A stretch of DNA of 29,582 nucleotides from Gammaproteobacteria bacterium (GTDB lineage Bacteria > Pseudomonadota > Gammaproteobacteria > Cardiobacteriales > Wohlfahrtiimonadaceae), in the NCBI GenBank assembly GCA_003864535.1, contig BHEQ01000002.1:1-29582 (forward strand). The letters are read 5' to 3'. The notes under the pieces were generated by a model. It was not told the DNA's origin. It was given only the letters and a program-made list of their open reading frames with translations, and did no database searches. Below, piece by piece: positions 14,768 to 22,835 of this stretch. Within the stretch, counting starts at the first letter, position 1; each line of letters opens with the position of its first letter. The position numbers and the translations under genes are program-made.

Positions 14768-14800
14768 TTAGGATTATGCTTTATATTAAAAACAAAAAAA

Positions 14801-14828
14801 GCCCTTGAAGTTTTAAGGGCATTTTTGT
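14801..14828. terminator. Bidirectional intrinsic terminator
   Basis: GCCCTT-GAAGTTTT-AAGGGC followed by ATTTTTGT, and preceded on the other side by AAACAAAAAAA. It can therefore terminate yqhD rightward and the convergent tsaP-like gene leftward (the latter after reading through the repeat at 14867-14986). Confidence 0.8.
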
Positions 14829-14866
14829 ATCAATAATAAAAAATAAGTTTAAGAAGTTTTTCTTTA

Positions 14867-14986
14867 GGGGATTCTATGAATTAGATTTTTCAAGGCTTGC
14901 GATATTATTAAAAGAGCAGTTTACTGAGGTAAATGAGCATTTTAATAATGTCGCGTAGCGAAGAAAAAGCATACATAGATGTGCCC
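14867..14986. mobile_element. MITE-like hairpin element, full copy C (120 bp)
   Basis: It starts GGGGATTCTATGAATTAG and ends ACATAGATGTGCCC. The left arm GCGATATTATTAAAAG (14899-14914) pairs with 14939-14954. TTTA flanks both ends (14863-14866 and 14987-14990), consistent with a 4-bp target duplication. The right-hand TTTA contains the stop codon of the convergent LysM gene, so insertion was at the very end of that gene. Its arms differ from copy B by paired changes. Confidence 0.85.
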
Positions 14987-14987
14987 T

Positions 14988-16085
14988 TTAGCGTGCATCT
15001 TTTGGTGCAGAGACAGTTGTGCCAATATAAATAGGATCAGGAGATGTCATGACCAAAGCATAGCTTGCATGTTCAAAAGTTTTATACACCATAATCGTAC
15101 CAACTGCTTCACTTGGAAGAGTAATGCGTTGCCCTGTTCTTGGGTCGGTTGCGGTTCTCACCCTAGATTCTGCGACAAATGCAAATCCTGGTTTAACACC
15201 ATCTGCAGAGCCTTTATTGATTAATATAGTTTGACCAGAACCTACAGCATTTAGGGTTCTAGGTGCACTAATAATTGTAGCTCTCATGCCACGTGGCGCA
15301 GGTTCTGGATAAAAATATAAGTTAGGAATGCCACTGTCTTTAGATTTTGGAATTAAAATATCACCAACAAGAACCCCAGAATAATCCAAGATTGTAATAA
15401 ATGCAGAAGATGGCGCTGCATTACCATCTTTGGCGCGCTCAACTGTAACTTGACCTACACGTACAATTTCAATGCCAATATTTTTATGAGCTTGATATTG
15501 ACGAAATACATCATATACAGCTCCAGCTTGTACCGCACCTTTTATGTAAATACGTTTATTGGTAACGCCTTGGATCGCACTATCTTCATTGGCAAGAACA
15601 TACGGCGCATTCGCAATTGTCTTGGCATCGGTTATAATTGATCGTGTAAGTGTTGATTCAACTAATTGATAGCTCACCACAGGAATGCCTAGGTCAATCG
15701 GCAGTTGCCTAACCCCAGGACTTAGTTTAACTGTTTGAATGCCTTGGCTGCGGCTTTTTATACTTAATTGCCCATTCACTAATTGCAGGGAATCACCTGG
15801 ATAGATACGATGAGGATTTTTAATATTAGGATTAGCCTTCCAAAGGCTCTTCCACTGCCACGGTGAATTTAAAAACTTTGCGGAGATGCTCCATAAAGTA
15901 TCACCTGATTTGACCACATAAGATTGAGGAGCGTCATTACGCAGATTAAGTTGATTACTAGCTACAGTTTCTGCTGTATTGTTGCTATCAGCATTGCTAG
16001 TATTATTATTTGTGGAATTTGATGCGCATGCGCTTAATAATGCAACAACCACTATTGAACTTAATGCAAACTTATTAATATTCAT
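14988..16085 (-). CDS. tsaP: TsaP-like LysM protein (type IV pilus secretin-associated), predicted lipoprotein
   Basis: A 365-residue exported protein. The N-terminus MNINKFALSSIVVVALLSAC ends in a lipobox (LSAC, Cys20), followed by an Asn/Ser-rich linker. A LysM peptidoglycan-binding domain spans about 55-103 (YVVKSGDTLWSIS...NPHRIYPGDSLQL). The C-terminal region (about 285-360; ILINKGSADGVKPG, LPSEAVGTIMVYKTFEHASYALVM) has the FlgT-C-like pattern of TsaP. Gene order supports it: in Pseudomonas aeruginosa the LysM gene PA0020 (TsaP) is next to def-fmt-rsmB. TsaP anchors the PilQ secretin to peptidoglycan. The lipobox is a prediction. Stop codon abuts a repeat element. Confidence 0.8.
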   Translation of the reverse strand: MNINKFALSSIVVVALLSACASNSTNNNTSNADSNNTAETVASNQLNLRNDAPQSYVVKSGDTLWSISAKFLNSPWQWKSLWKANPNIKNPHRIYPGDSLQLVNGQLSIKSRSQGIQTVKLSPGVRQLPIDLGIPVVSYQLVESTLTRSIITDAKTIANAPYVLANEDSAIQGVTNKRIYIKGAVQAGAVYDVFRQYQAHKNIGIEIVRVGQVTVERAKDGNAAPSSAFITILDYSGVLVGDILIPKSKDSGIPNLYFYPEPAPRGMRATIISAPRTLNAVGSGQTILINKGSADGVKPGFAFVAESRVRTATDPRTGQRITLPSEAVGTIMVYKTFEHASYALVMTSPDPIYIGTTVSAPKDAR

Positions 16086-16447
16086 TATTAATCCTCTATT
16101 TTACTTAATGTTATGAAAAAGCTTATGAAATTAAACAGGGTATCCTACTAAACCCTCACATAATATACTAATATAAATAGATTTACTATAATTTAAAAGA
16201 ATTCGTTTAAAAAATATATCAGAAATAGCCATGCTATAACTTTATGAAATCTATAAATTAAAGCACTCTATGTATTTATAGTTTATTTATGTTATTTATG
16301 CATAAACTAAATTTTGCATACAAACCAATTAATGTTATGATTATTAGTCATATTTCAAACACTTTTTCAAATATTTTTATTTTATTTATTATTGTAGTTT
16401 GATTATTATAGTTTAATTATTTTGGTAAAAAAATTTAGAGAGCTTTT
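16086..16447. other. Divergent intergenic region between tsaP and def
   Basis: A very AT-rich 362-bp gap with no credible gene. A plus-strand TATAAT at 16187-16192 and TGCTATAAC at about 16233-16241 are possible -10 elements for def-fmt-rsmB; no good -35 accompanies either. Nothing else was recognised. Confidence 0.45.
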
Positions 16448-16978
16448 ATGTCAGTTTTAAAGATTATTACAATCCCCCACCCTACTTTAAAAAAGATTGC
16501 TAAGCTTGTAACTAAGTTTAATGCAGAGCTTGAGCAATTTGTAAATGATATGATTGAAACGATGTATGCCGAAGATGGCGTAGGGCTTGCCGCCAACCAA
16601 GTTAATATCTTAAAACGCATCGTGGTTGTAGATTGTTCTGATGAGCGCAATGAGCCGCTTGCGTTAATTAATCCTGTGATTACACCTCTTTCTGATGAGA
16701 TTGAAGATCTTGAGGAAGGCTGTTTATCGATCCCTGAAATGCGCGCAGGACCTATTTCACGCTATACACATATTCGTGTTGATGCCCAAAATATTAACGG
16801 CGAACCAATTTCTTTTGAGGCAGAGTTCTTTTTAGCACGCTGTATTCAACATGAAGTTGATCATCTTGAAGGTAAAGTTTATATTGATTATTTATCCCCT
16901 TTAAAACGAGAACGCCTTATTGTGAAGATGAAAAAGCTCCAAAAAGAAAAAGAAATGGAAGAGCAAGATGAACTTTAA
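16448..16978 (+). CDS. def: Peptide deformylase
   Basis: A 176-residue metalloenzyme that removes the formyl group from nascent N-terminal Met. All three motifs are intact: GVGLAANQ (44-51), EGCLS (90-94, metal ligand C92) and HEVDH (135-139, ligands H135 and H139, catalytic E136). Length is normal. First gene of def-fmt-rsmB; it overlaps fmt by 11 bp. A short A/G stretch (TTAGAGAG) lies about nine bases upstream of the ATG. Confidence 0.97.
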   Translation: MSVLKIITIPHPTLKKIAKLVTKFNAELEQFVNDMIETMYAEDGVGLAANQVNILKRIVVVDCSDERNEPLALINPVITPLSDEIEDLEEGCLSIPEMRAGPISRYTHIRVDAQNINGEPISFEAEFFLARCIQHEVDHLEGKVYIDYLSPLKRERLIVKMKKLQKEKEMEEQDEL

Positions 16979-18008
16979 AAAAACTAGAATTATTTTTGCA
17001 GGAACGCCTGATTTTTCTGTAACTGCGCTTAATGCGCTAGTTGCCGCAAATAAAGATTATGAAATTGTAGCAGTCTATACCCAGCCTGATCGACCACGTG
17101 GGCGCGGCAATAAACTCATGCCAAGTGCGGTTAAACAAGCAGCTTTATTGCATAATCTGCCTATTTTTCAGCCACAAAATTTTAAGCAATTGGATGATCA
17201 AAAAATATTGCAAGAACTCCAAGCTGATTTAATGATCGTCGTTGCCTATGGTTTGATTTTGCCAAATATTATTTTAAATGCGCCGCGCCTAGGTTGTATC
17301 AATATTCACGCATCATTATTACCGCGTTGGCGTGGAGCTGCTCCAATTCAACGCGCTATTTTAGCGGGTGATAAAACCACGGGTGTCTGTATTATGCAAA
17401 TGGATAAAGGCTTAGATACAGGTGCCGTTTTTGCAAGTGAGGCTCTGCCTATTTTAAAAACCTATACCAGTTCAATTTTATTTGCAGAGCTTGCTAAAAT
17501 CGGTGCGCAGTTACTTATAAAAACATTGCCTAATATTCTTGCACAAAAAATAATCCCGAAAATCCAGAGTGAAACTGGAATTACTTATGCACATAAAATT
17601 GAAAAAAGTGAAAGCCCAATTAAATGGGATCAAACCGCTTTAGAAATTCAGCAACATATTATGGGTTTTAATCTTGGTGCAACTTGTAGATTAACCCGCA
17701 GTAATAATAATTTAAATGTTGATTTAAATGGCGATTTAAATGATAACTTAAGCACTTGTTTAAATAGTGAAACATTAAAAATATGGCAAGCTATAAGTAT
17801 AGATAATCAATTAACCCAAACATTAAATGAACTTACTTTAAGCCATTTACTTTTAACAGGTAACTTAGTTGTTCTTCAAAAAAGATTATTCGTGAAGACT
17901 ATTGATGCTTGGTTAGAGATTTTAGAGCTTCAACAAGCTGGTAAAAAACGCCTTCAATCCCAGCAATTTATACTAAATATGCCTAAACAATCGTGGATAT
18001 TATCGTGA
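16968..18008 (+). CDS. fmt: Methionyl-tRNA formyltransferase
   Basis: A 346-residue enzyme that formylates Met-tRNA(fMet) with 10-formyl-THF. Catalytic residues N112, H114 and D150 correspond to E. coli N108, H110, D146; the SLLPRWRGAAPIQRA loop is at 116-130. It is longer than E. coli Fmt (315 residues), mainly through an Asn/Asp/Leu-rich insert in the C-terminal tRNA-binding domain (about residues 245-262, with the repeated NVDLNGDLNDNL pattern). The GTG starts of rsmB overlap its end. Confidence 0.96.
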   Translation: MNFKKTRIIFAGTPDFSVTALNALVAANKDYEIVAVYTQPDRPRGRGNKLMPSAVKQAALLHNLPIFQPQNFKQLDDQKILQELQADLMIVVAYGLILPNIILNAPRLGCINIHASLLPRWRGAAPIQRAILAGDKTTGVCIMQMDKGLDTGAVFASEALPILKTYTSSILFAELAKIGAQLLIKTLPNILAQKIIPKIQSETGITYAHKIEKSESPIKWDQTALEIQQHIMGFNLGATCRLTRSNNNLNVDLNGDLNDNLSTCLNSETLKIWQAISIDNQLTQTLNELTLSHLLLTGNLVVLQKRLFVKTIDAWLEILELQQAGKKRLQSQQFILNMPKQSWILS

Positions 18009-19783
18009 CTTCAAATTTAAAACTCTCCGAGTTGAAACTTTCCAAGTTAAAACTCTCCGAGCGTTTAGCTCTGGAAAAAGCAGCTAAACCTCAAACGGTA
18101 ATTAGTGTTAAACCGCGCAATCCTAATTTTATACAAGATAAATATAAAAAAGATGCAAACGAGAATACGCAATCTAAATCAAGCTCAAACTCAAATTCAA
18201 GCTGGGCTAGATCTGATAAACAATTATCTAAACAAGATGATTCCAAAAAAGATGCTCCTAAAAGTAATCTAGCTAAACGTAGTGATCCATACTCGCGCAA
18301 TTACGCTAAATCTAATGCTGTAAATGCTGCTAATGTGGGCAAATCTAAATCTCCGTTTAAATCCCAAACTCAATTTGAAAAATATGCGCATCAACCACGG
18401 TTTATCGCCGCTGAAATTCTAGATGCCATTGAGCATGGACGTTCTTTATCTGAATGTTTTGAGCCACTTAGCGCAAAGCTTAATGATGCTGATAAACGTT
18501 TTACCCAGTTTTTATTGTATGGTGCATTAAGAGAATATGAAGCGCTTAATGATAGGCTTAATCAGATGATGCATAAGCCCATTAAAGCATCTGAAAGCAT
18601 TGTTTTGGCAACTTTAATTTTAGCGATTTTTGAAGCAACCTCAATGCGCACCCAAGATCATGCTTGTGTTAATTTATGGGTAGAAACGATAAAGCAACGC
18701 CAAAAAACATGGGCAATAGGGCTGTGTAATGGGATTTTAAGAAATATTTTACGTGATGGACTCCCGAGCGTAAACACTCATCTTGGGCGTGTTAATTTGC
18801 CTAATTGGTTGTGGGCTAAATTTAGCCAAGATTTCCCTAAACATGCGCAGCAAATGAGCGTATATTATCAAACACATCCTGTTATGAGCTTACGCGTTAA
18901 CTTAAGCCAAACCACGCGTGAGGCTTATTTACAGATATTAAAAGAACATAATATTGATGCCTATCCGCATCAATTTGTTAAAAGTGCAATTGTGCTTAAA
19001 GAGCCAATGGGAGTGAACTCTCTCCCATTTTTCAAAACAGGTATGATCTCAGTTCAAGATGCCTCAGCCCAATTTGCGACACTTTTATTAAATCCTTGTG
19101 ATAATGAAAATATTTTAGATGCTTGCGCAGCTCCTGGCGGTAAAACTGGGCATATTTTAGAGATAGCAAAACCGCGTAAAATGATCGCATTAGATGTAAG
19201 TGCTAAACGCTTAACTCAAGTTCAAGATAATTTAAATCGCATTTTTGGATTAGATGGAAATAATGATAAAAATAATGATAATAACAATCATACAGATGAT
19301 TTTATAAGTAATGAGATAAATAAAAACTTAAATATCAAACTAGTTAGTGAGGACATTTTAAATTACGCGCCAAAAAATGATTTGTTTGATGCAATTTTAT
19401 TAGATGCACCATGCTCAGGTACTGGAATTTTACATCGCCACCCTGATATTAAACGCCTCCGCCAAGCTGCGGATATTGTCCCCTTAGTTCAGTTACAAGC
19501 AAGAATATTGCGCCATTGCTGGAACTTACTCAAACCTGGCGGGCGTTTACTTTATGCCACTTGTTCAAGTCTCAAAGCTGAAAATGAGGCACAAATGCAG
19601 GATTTTTTTGCAGATGTAACTGATGCACAAGAAATTCCAATCAAGACCGACTTTGGTATAGCTCAACTGCACGGATTACAAATTTTACCGATTGCTATTG
19701 ATGAGCCTAGTGCTGATTATTTAAACTATCCACAAAAAATGGACGGTTTTTATTATTGCTTAATTTTAAAATCACTAGATTAA
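17993..19783 (+). CDS. rsmB: 16S rRNA m5C967 methyltransferase RsmB with long N-terminal extension
   Basis: A 596-residue protein. A NusB-like RNA-binding domain covers about 135-270 and the SAM methyltransferase domain about 290-595. SAM motif DACAAPGGKTG is at 376-386, D401 follows, the two catalytic cysteines are C474 (DAPCSGTG) and C524 (YATCSS). The first ~130 residues are unusual: a KLSELKLSKLKLSERL repeat, then a Ser/Lys/Asn-rich, probably disordered basic stretch. E. coli RsmB is 429 residues and lacks this. A second Asn/Asp-rich insert lies at 421-446. Start is GTG at 17993 or GTG at 18005; the latter overlaps the fmt stop as GTGA, the usual coupling arrangement. No later in-frame start before the NusB domain was seen. 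Confidence 0.94.
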   Translation: MDIIVTSNLKLSELKLSKLKLSERLALEKAAKPQTVISVKPRNPNFIQDKYKKDANENTQSKSSSNSNSSWARSDKQLSKQDDSKKDAPKSNLAKRSDPYSRNYAKSNAVNAANVGKSKSPFKSQTQFEKYAHQPRFIAAEILDAIEHGRSLSECFEPLSAKLNDADKRFTQFLLYGALREYEALNDRLNQMMHKPIKASESIVLATLILAIFEATSMRTQDHACVNLWVETIKQRQKTWAIGLCNGILRNILRDGLPSVNTHLGRVNLPNWLWAKFSQDFPKHAQQMSVYYQTHPVMSLRVNLSQTTREAYLQILKEHNIDAYPHQFVKSAIVLKEPMGVNSLPFFKTGMISVQDASAQFATLLLNPCDNENILDACAAPGGKTGHILEIAKPRKMIALDVSAKRLTQVQDNLNRIFGLDGNNDKNNDNNNHTDDFISNEINKNLNIKLVSEDILNYAPKNDLFDAILLDAPCSGTGILHRHPDIKRLRQAADIVPLVQLQARILRHCWNLLKPGGRLLYATCSSLKAENEAQMQDFFADVTDAQEIPIKTDFGIAQLHGLQILPIAIDEPSADYLNYPQKMDGFYYCLILKSLD

Positions 19784-19823
19784 TGATACACTTTCTCTTA
19801 AAATTGACCGCTACATAAGTTGA

Positions 19824-20001
19824 GGGGACTTCTATAAATTAGATTTTTCGTAACTTGCGTAGAATTAGCATGTTTATTTTTACATGCAACCTAGCCTTTC
19901 CCTAACCCATTTCTAAAAAAAATGGAACAATGTATACATTAGCTTAAAGAGCAAATTTAAATAGTTCTTCTTTATTATTAAAAGAACTAATAGATGTGCT
20001 C
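19824..20001. repeat. MITE-like element, divergent copy D
   Basis: It begins GGGGACTTCTATAAATTAGATTTTTCG like copies B and C and ends AATAGATGTGCTC, followed by TTTA. The interior is different and longer. It contains GCATGT-TTATTTTT-ACATGC (19868-19887) and AGTTCTT..AAGAACT hairpins. It lies in the rsmB/PH-gene gap and probably carries or replaces the terminator of rsmB. Confidence 0.6.
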
Positions 20002-20085
20002 TTTAGAATAACAGATATAAATACACTGATGATATTTAACGATAATATTCAATTATGATACTTAATCATTATATTTGATGCTTAT

Positions 20086-20124
20086 ATTTAACAATAACAT
20101 TTAACAATAATGTTTAACAAGGAT
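20086..20124 (+). repeat. Three 13-bp tandem repeats upstream of the PH-domain gene
   Basis: Units ATTTAACAATAAC, ATTTAACAATAAT and GTTTAACAAGGAT run in tandem. The last unit contributes the ribosome site AAGGA for ATG 20130, and the gene itself starts with the related ATGTTTAACA. Copy-number change here would move upstream promoter elements relative to the start. Confidence 0.7.
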
Positions 20125-20129
20125 AAAAA

Positions 20130-20876
20130 ATGTTTAACACTGTGGATGAACTCCTAAGCCCAAAAGAAAGCATTATTGCTAAAGCGCATATTCATAATTG
20201 GATTTTTGTTATCCCTAGTTTTATTTTATTAATTGGGGTTTATTTTTGGCTCACCGCTGGGCGTGGCTCTAGTATTGTCGATATTATTTTTAGTATTTTT
20301 AACAAGATTAATACAATGCTACCCTCAAAATATAGCATCCTAAGTCTTGATTATATTCCTGATCAAGCAACTACTTTTTTAGAAAGTATTCGCCTCCAAC
20401 CAAGGCGTTGGCTTAGTTGGGTTCTAATGAGTTATGGTCTATTTTTAGTTTATCGAGCTTGCGTTACTTATTTTACAACTAACTTACTCCAAACTGAGCA
20501 ACGTTTTTTAGTCCAAACTGGTCTAATTCGTTTAAGAACGGTTGAGATTCCTAATCAACAAATTGATGCTTTTGATGTTTCCCAAAATTTAATTGGAAGA
20601 TTTATGAATTTCGGGAATATAATTGTGCATGGTACAGGCGGAATGAGCACAAAAATCCCTTGTGTGTATCAGCCGTTTGAATTTAGAAATTCTGGTATTA
20701 ATATTTATTTAAACAAACAAGCTGCAATAATACCTGTGATTACTAATCAGATTCAACCCAATAATCCAATCAAATCTAATAATCAAATTCAATCAGCAAG
20801 CTATGCACAAACACAGCAAGCTTTACCACGGCATATGCAAGCACAAGCGCAAACCCCTAATAAGAATTTAAACTAA
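20130..20876 (+). CDS. Membrane-anchored bacterial PH-domain protein (bPH2 / DUF304-like)
   Basis: A 248-residue protein with two transmembrane helices (about 24-42 and 94-114). A PH-like domain follows (about 118-190), containing RFLVQTGLIRLRTVEIPNQQIDAFDV and IIVHGTGG, typical of YdbS/DUF304 domains (PF03703). The tail (about 200-248) is Gln/Asn-rich and probably disordered. Between the two helices is a long loop (43-93), larger than in minimal family members. AAGGA is suitably placed upstream. The STAS-MlaE gene starts 4 bp after its stop, so it likely belongs with the lipid transporter. Ligands of bacterial PH domains are mostly unknown; a structural or regulatory role at the inner membrane is inferred. 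Confidence 0.82.
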   Translation: MFNTVDELLSPKESIIAKAHIHNWIFVIPSFILLIGVYFWLTAGRGSSIVDIIFSIFNKINTMLPSKYSILSLDYIPDQATTFLESIRLQPRRWLSWVLMSYGLFLVYRACVTYFTTNLLQTEQRFLVQTGLIRLRTVEIPNQQIDAFDVSQNLIGRFMNFGNIIVHGTGGMSTKIPCVYQPFEFRNSGINIYLNKQAAIIPVITNQIQPNNPIKSNNQIQSASYAQTQQALPRHMQAQAQTPNKNLN

Positions 20877-20880
20877 TATT

Positions 20881-21990
20881 ATGATGATTAATCTAACTGG
20901 CAATCAAATTTCACTAAGTGGCGATTGGGTTTTAAAAAATTTAAACCAAATAAATGCTCTTATAAAAAAAATAGAACTTAAAGACTATGTCAATAAATCT
21001 ATAAAAATTAATGTGGAAGGTATCGCATCTCTTGATACTAGTGGTGGTTATTGCCTGCTTAACTGGATAAAAGATCTGAATGCTTCTAAAACTGCAACAG
21101 AAGTAACAGGCTTTAGCGTCACCCATCAAGCACTGCTGGATTTAATTGCAGAGCGTATGCAAGATCATACTCCTGCCCAAGAAGATCCCCATGTTGAAGG
21201 AATTATTGAAACTATTGGACGTGCAAGCACCGCGCTTTACTTACAAATAGTAAGCTTTATCGGCTTTATTGGTGAGGTTTCATTAACCTTATTTTCTGTA
21301 ATTCTAAAACCATGGACGATCCGCTGGCAAGCCTTTGGAGCAAATATCCAAACAGCTGGGGTTGATGCCCTACCAATTGTAGGTTTACTTAACTTTCTGA
21401 TAGGAGTAGTGCTCGCTTATCAAGGAGGAGCTTTGCTTAAAACTTATGGAGCCAATATCTTTATTGTCGAGGTTATCTCAATTTCAATGCTCCGAGAAAT
21501 GGCTCCGCTCATTACTGCAATTATTGTAGCTGGGCGCACAGGTTCAGCTTTTGCCGCCCAAATCGGAACAATGAGCGTTAATGAAGAGATTGATGCCTTA
21601 AAAACTATTGGAATCAGCCCAATCCACCAATTAGTCCTACCTAAAATGCTCGCGATGATGATTGCTTTGCCATTGTTAACATTATTTGCAGATATCTTTG
21701 GGATTTTTGGGGGTATGGTTTTAGCAAATATATATTTGGATGTTTCTTTTACTGATTTTATTCACCGTATCCCTCAAATAATGGGAGTTGCTTCTTTTCT
21801 TATTGGTATTAGTAAAGCTTTTATTTTTGCAATTATAATTGCGTTAACGGGATGTTATCAGGGCTTTCAAGTCAAAGGTGGCGCAGATAGTGTCGGCAAA
21901 CAAACTACCACAGCTGTCGTTCATTCTATTTTTCTGGTAATTATTGTTGATGCTGTATTTTCTATATTAACCCGTAATGTACCAATCTAA
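20881..21990 (+). CDS. mlaE: MlaE-family lipid ABC transporter permease with fused N-terminal STAS domain
   Basis: A 369-residue inner-membrane permease. Residues about 1-95 form a STAS domain (MINLTGNQISLSGDWVLKN..., INVEGIASLDTSGGYCLLNW), the role played by separate MlaB in E. coli. From about 115 the MlaE core follows: TAGVDALPIVGLLNFLIGVVLAYQG, MLREMAPLITAIIVAGRTGSAFAAQIGTM, EEIDALKTIGI. Fused STAS-MlaE proteins are known in other proteobacteria. It exchanges phospholipid between the MCE protein and the inner membrane. Followed 14 bp later by mlaF. Confidence 0.93.
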   Translation: MMINLTGNQISLSGDWVLKNLNQINALIKKIELKDYVNKSIKINVEGIASLDTSGGYCLLNWIKDLNASKTATEVTGFSVTHQALLDLIAERMQDHTPAQEDPHVEGIIETIGRASTALYLQIVSFIGFIGEVSLTLFSVILKPWTIRWQAFGANIQTAGVDALPIVGLLNFLIGVVLAYQGGALLKTYGANIFIVEVISISMLREMAPLITAIIVAGRTGSAFAAQIGTMSVNEEIDALKTIGISPIHQLVLPKMLAMMIALPLLTLFADIFGIFGGMVLANIYLDVSFTDFIHRIPQIMGVASFLIGISKAFIFAIIIALTGCYQGFQVKGGADSVGKQTTTAVVHSIFLVIIVDAVFSILTRNVPI

Positions 21991-22004
21991 ATAATGGAGA
22001 TATT

Positions 22005-22835
22005 ATGAATAACAACGCTATAAATACTCCATTGGATAATTCTGTGACTAAAGAGTTAATTAATTCTGTAAATACTCCTGTAATTAAGATAGAGTCACTT
22101 TACAATAGCTTTGGCACACTTAGTGTCCACGAAGATCTTAATCTAGATGTCACAAAAGGTGAGATGATTGCTTTAGTTGGCGGTTCAGGTTCAGGTAAAA
22201 CTACACTTTTAAAAACTATTATCATGCTCCAAGCACCAACTTCAGGTCAGGTTTATTTATTTGGACAGCCATTATGGGGCAAAAACTCATCCCAGAGTCA
22301 TTTAAGAAAACGCTTTGGAATGCTTTTTCAAGGTGCTGCCTTATTTAGCTCTTTAACAGTTATGGAAAATATTATTGTTCCTTTAAAAGAATATTTTGAT
22401 CTACCTATGCTTGAAATGGTTAAATTAGCTGAGCTTAAGATTGCTTTAGCAGGATTGCCTGCTGAAGCTGCACATAAATATCCACGCCAATTATCAGGTG
22501 GAATGCTTAAGCGTGCAGGCCTTGCGCGTGCTTTAGCCCTTGACCCTGAGCTTTTATTTTTAGATGAACCGACCGCTGGTTTAGATCCTGTCTCAGCTTC
22601 AGCATTTGATGAGCTTATGGTGCAACTTAAAACATCTTTAGGTCTAACAATTGTTATGGTTACCCATGATTTAGATTCTTTATGGGCAACTACAGATAGA
22701 GTCGCTTTTTTAGGAGATAAGCATTTGATTGCTTATGAGCCTATGCGCGATCTAATGAAAAATTCTCACCCTTTAATTCAACATTATTTTGAAGGTCCGC
22801 GTGGGCGGGCTGCTGGAGCATCTCATGGAAAATAA
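22005..22835 (+). CDS. mlaF: MlaF-type ABC ATPase of the lipid transporter
   Basis: A 276-residue ATP-binding cassette subunit. Walker A is GGSGSGKTT (59-67), Q-loop Q109 in MLFQGAALFSSL, signature LSGGM (163-167), Walker B LLFLDEPT (183-190), and the H-loop is VTHD near 220. MLFQGAALF and GLDPVSASAFDELM are family-typical of MlaF. About 25 residues precede the first strand, a low-complexity N-terminal extension. GGAG precedes the ATG. It overlaps mlaD by 11 bp, supporting coupled translation. Confidence 0.95.
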   Translation: MNNNAINTPLDNSVTKELINSVNTPVIKIESLYNSFGTLSVHEDLNLDVTKGEMIALVGGSGSGKTTLLKTIIMLQAPTSGQVYLFGQPLWGKNSSQSHLRKRFGMLFQGAALFSSLTVMENIIVPLKEYFDLPMLEMVKLAELKIALAGLPAEAAHKYPRQLSGGMLKRAGLARALALDPELLFLDEPTAGLDPVSASAFDELMVQLKTSLGLTIVMVTHDLDSLWATTDRVAFLGDKHLIAYEPMRDLMKNSHPLIQHYFEGPRGRAAGASHGK

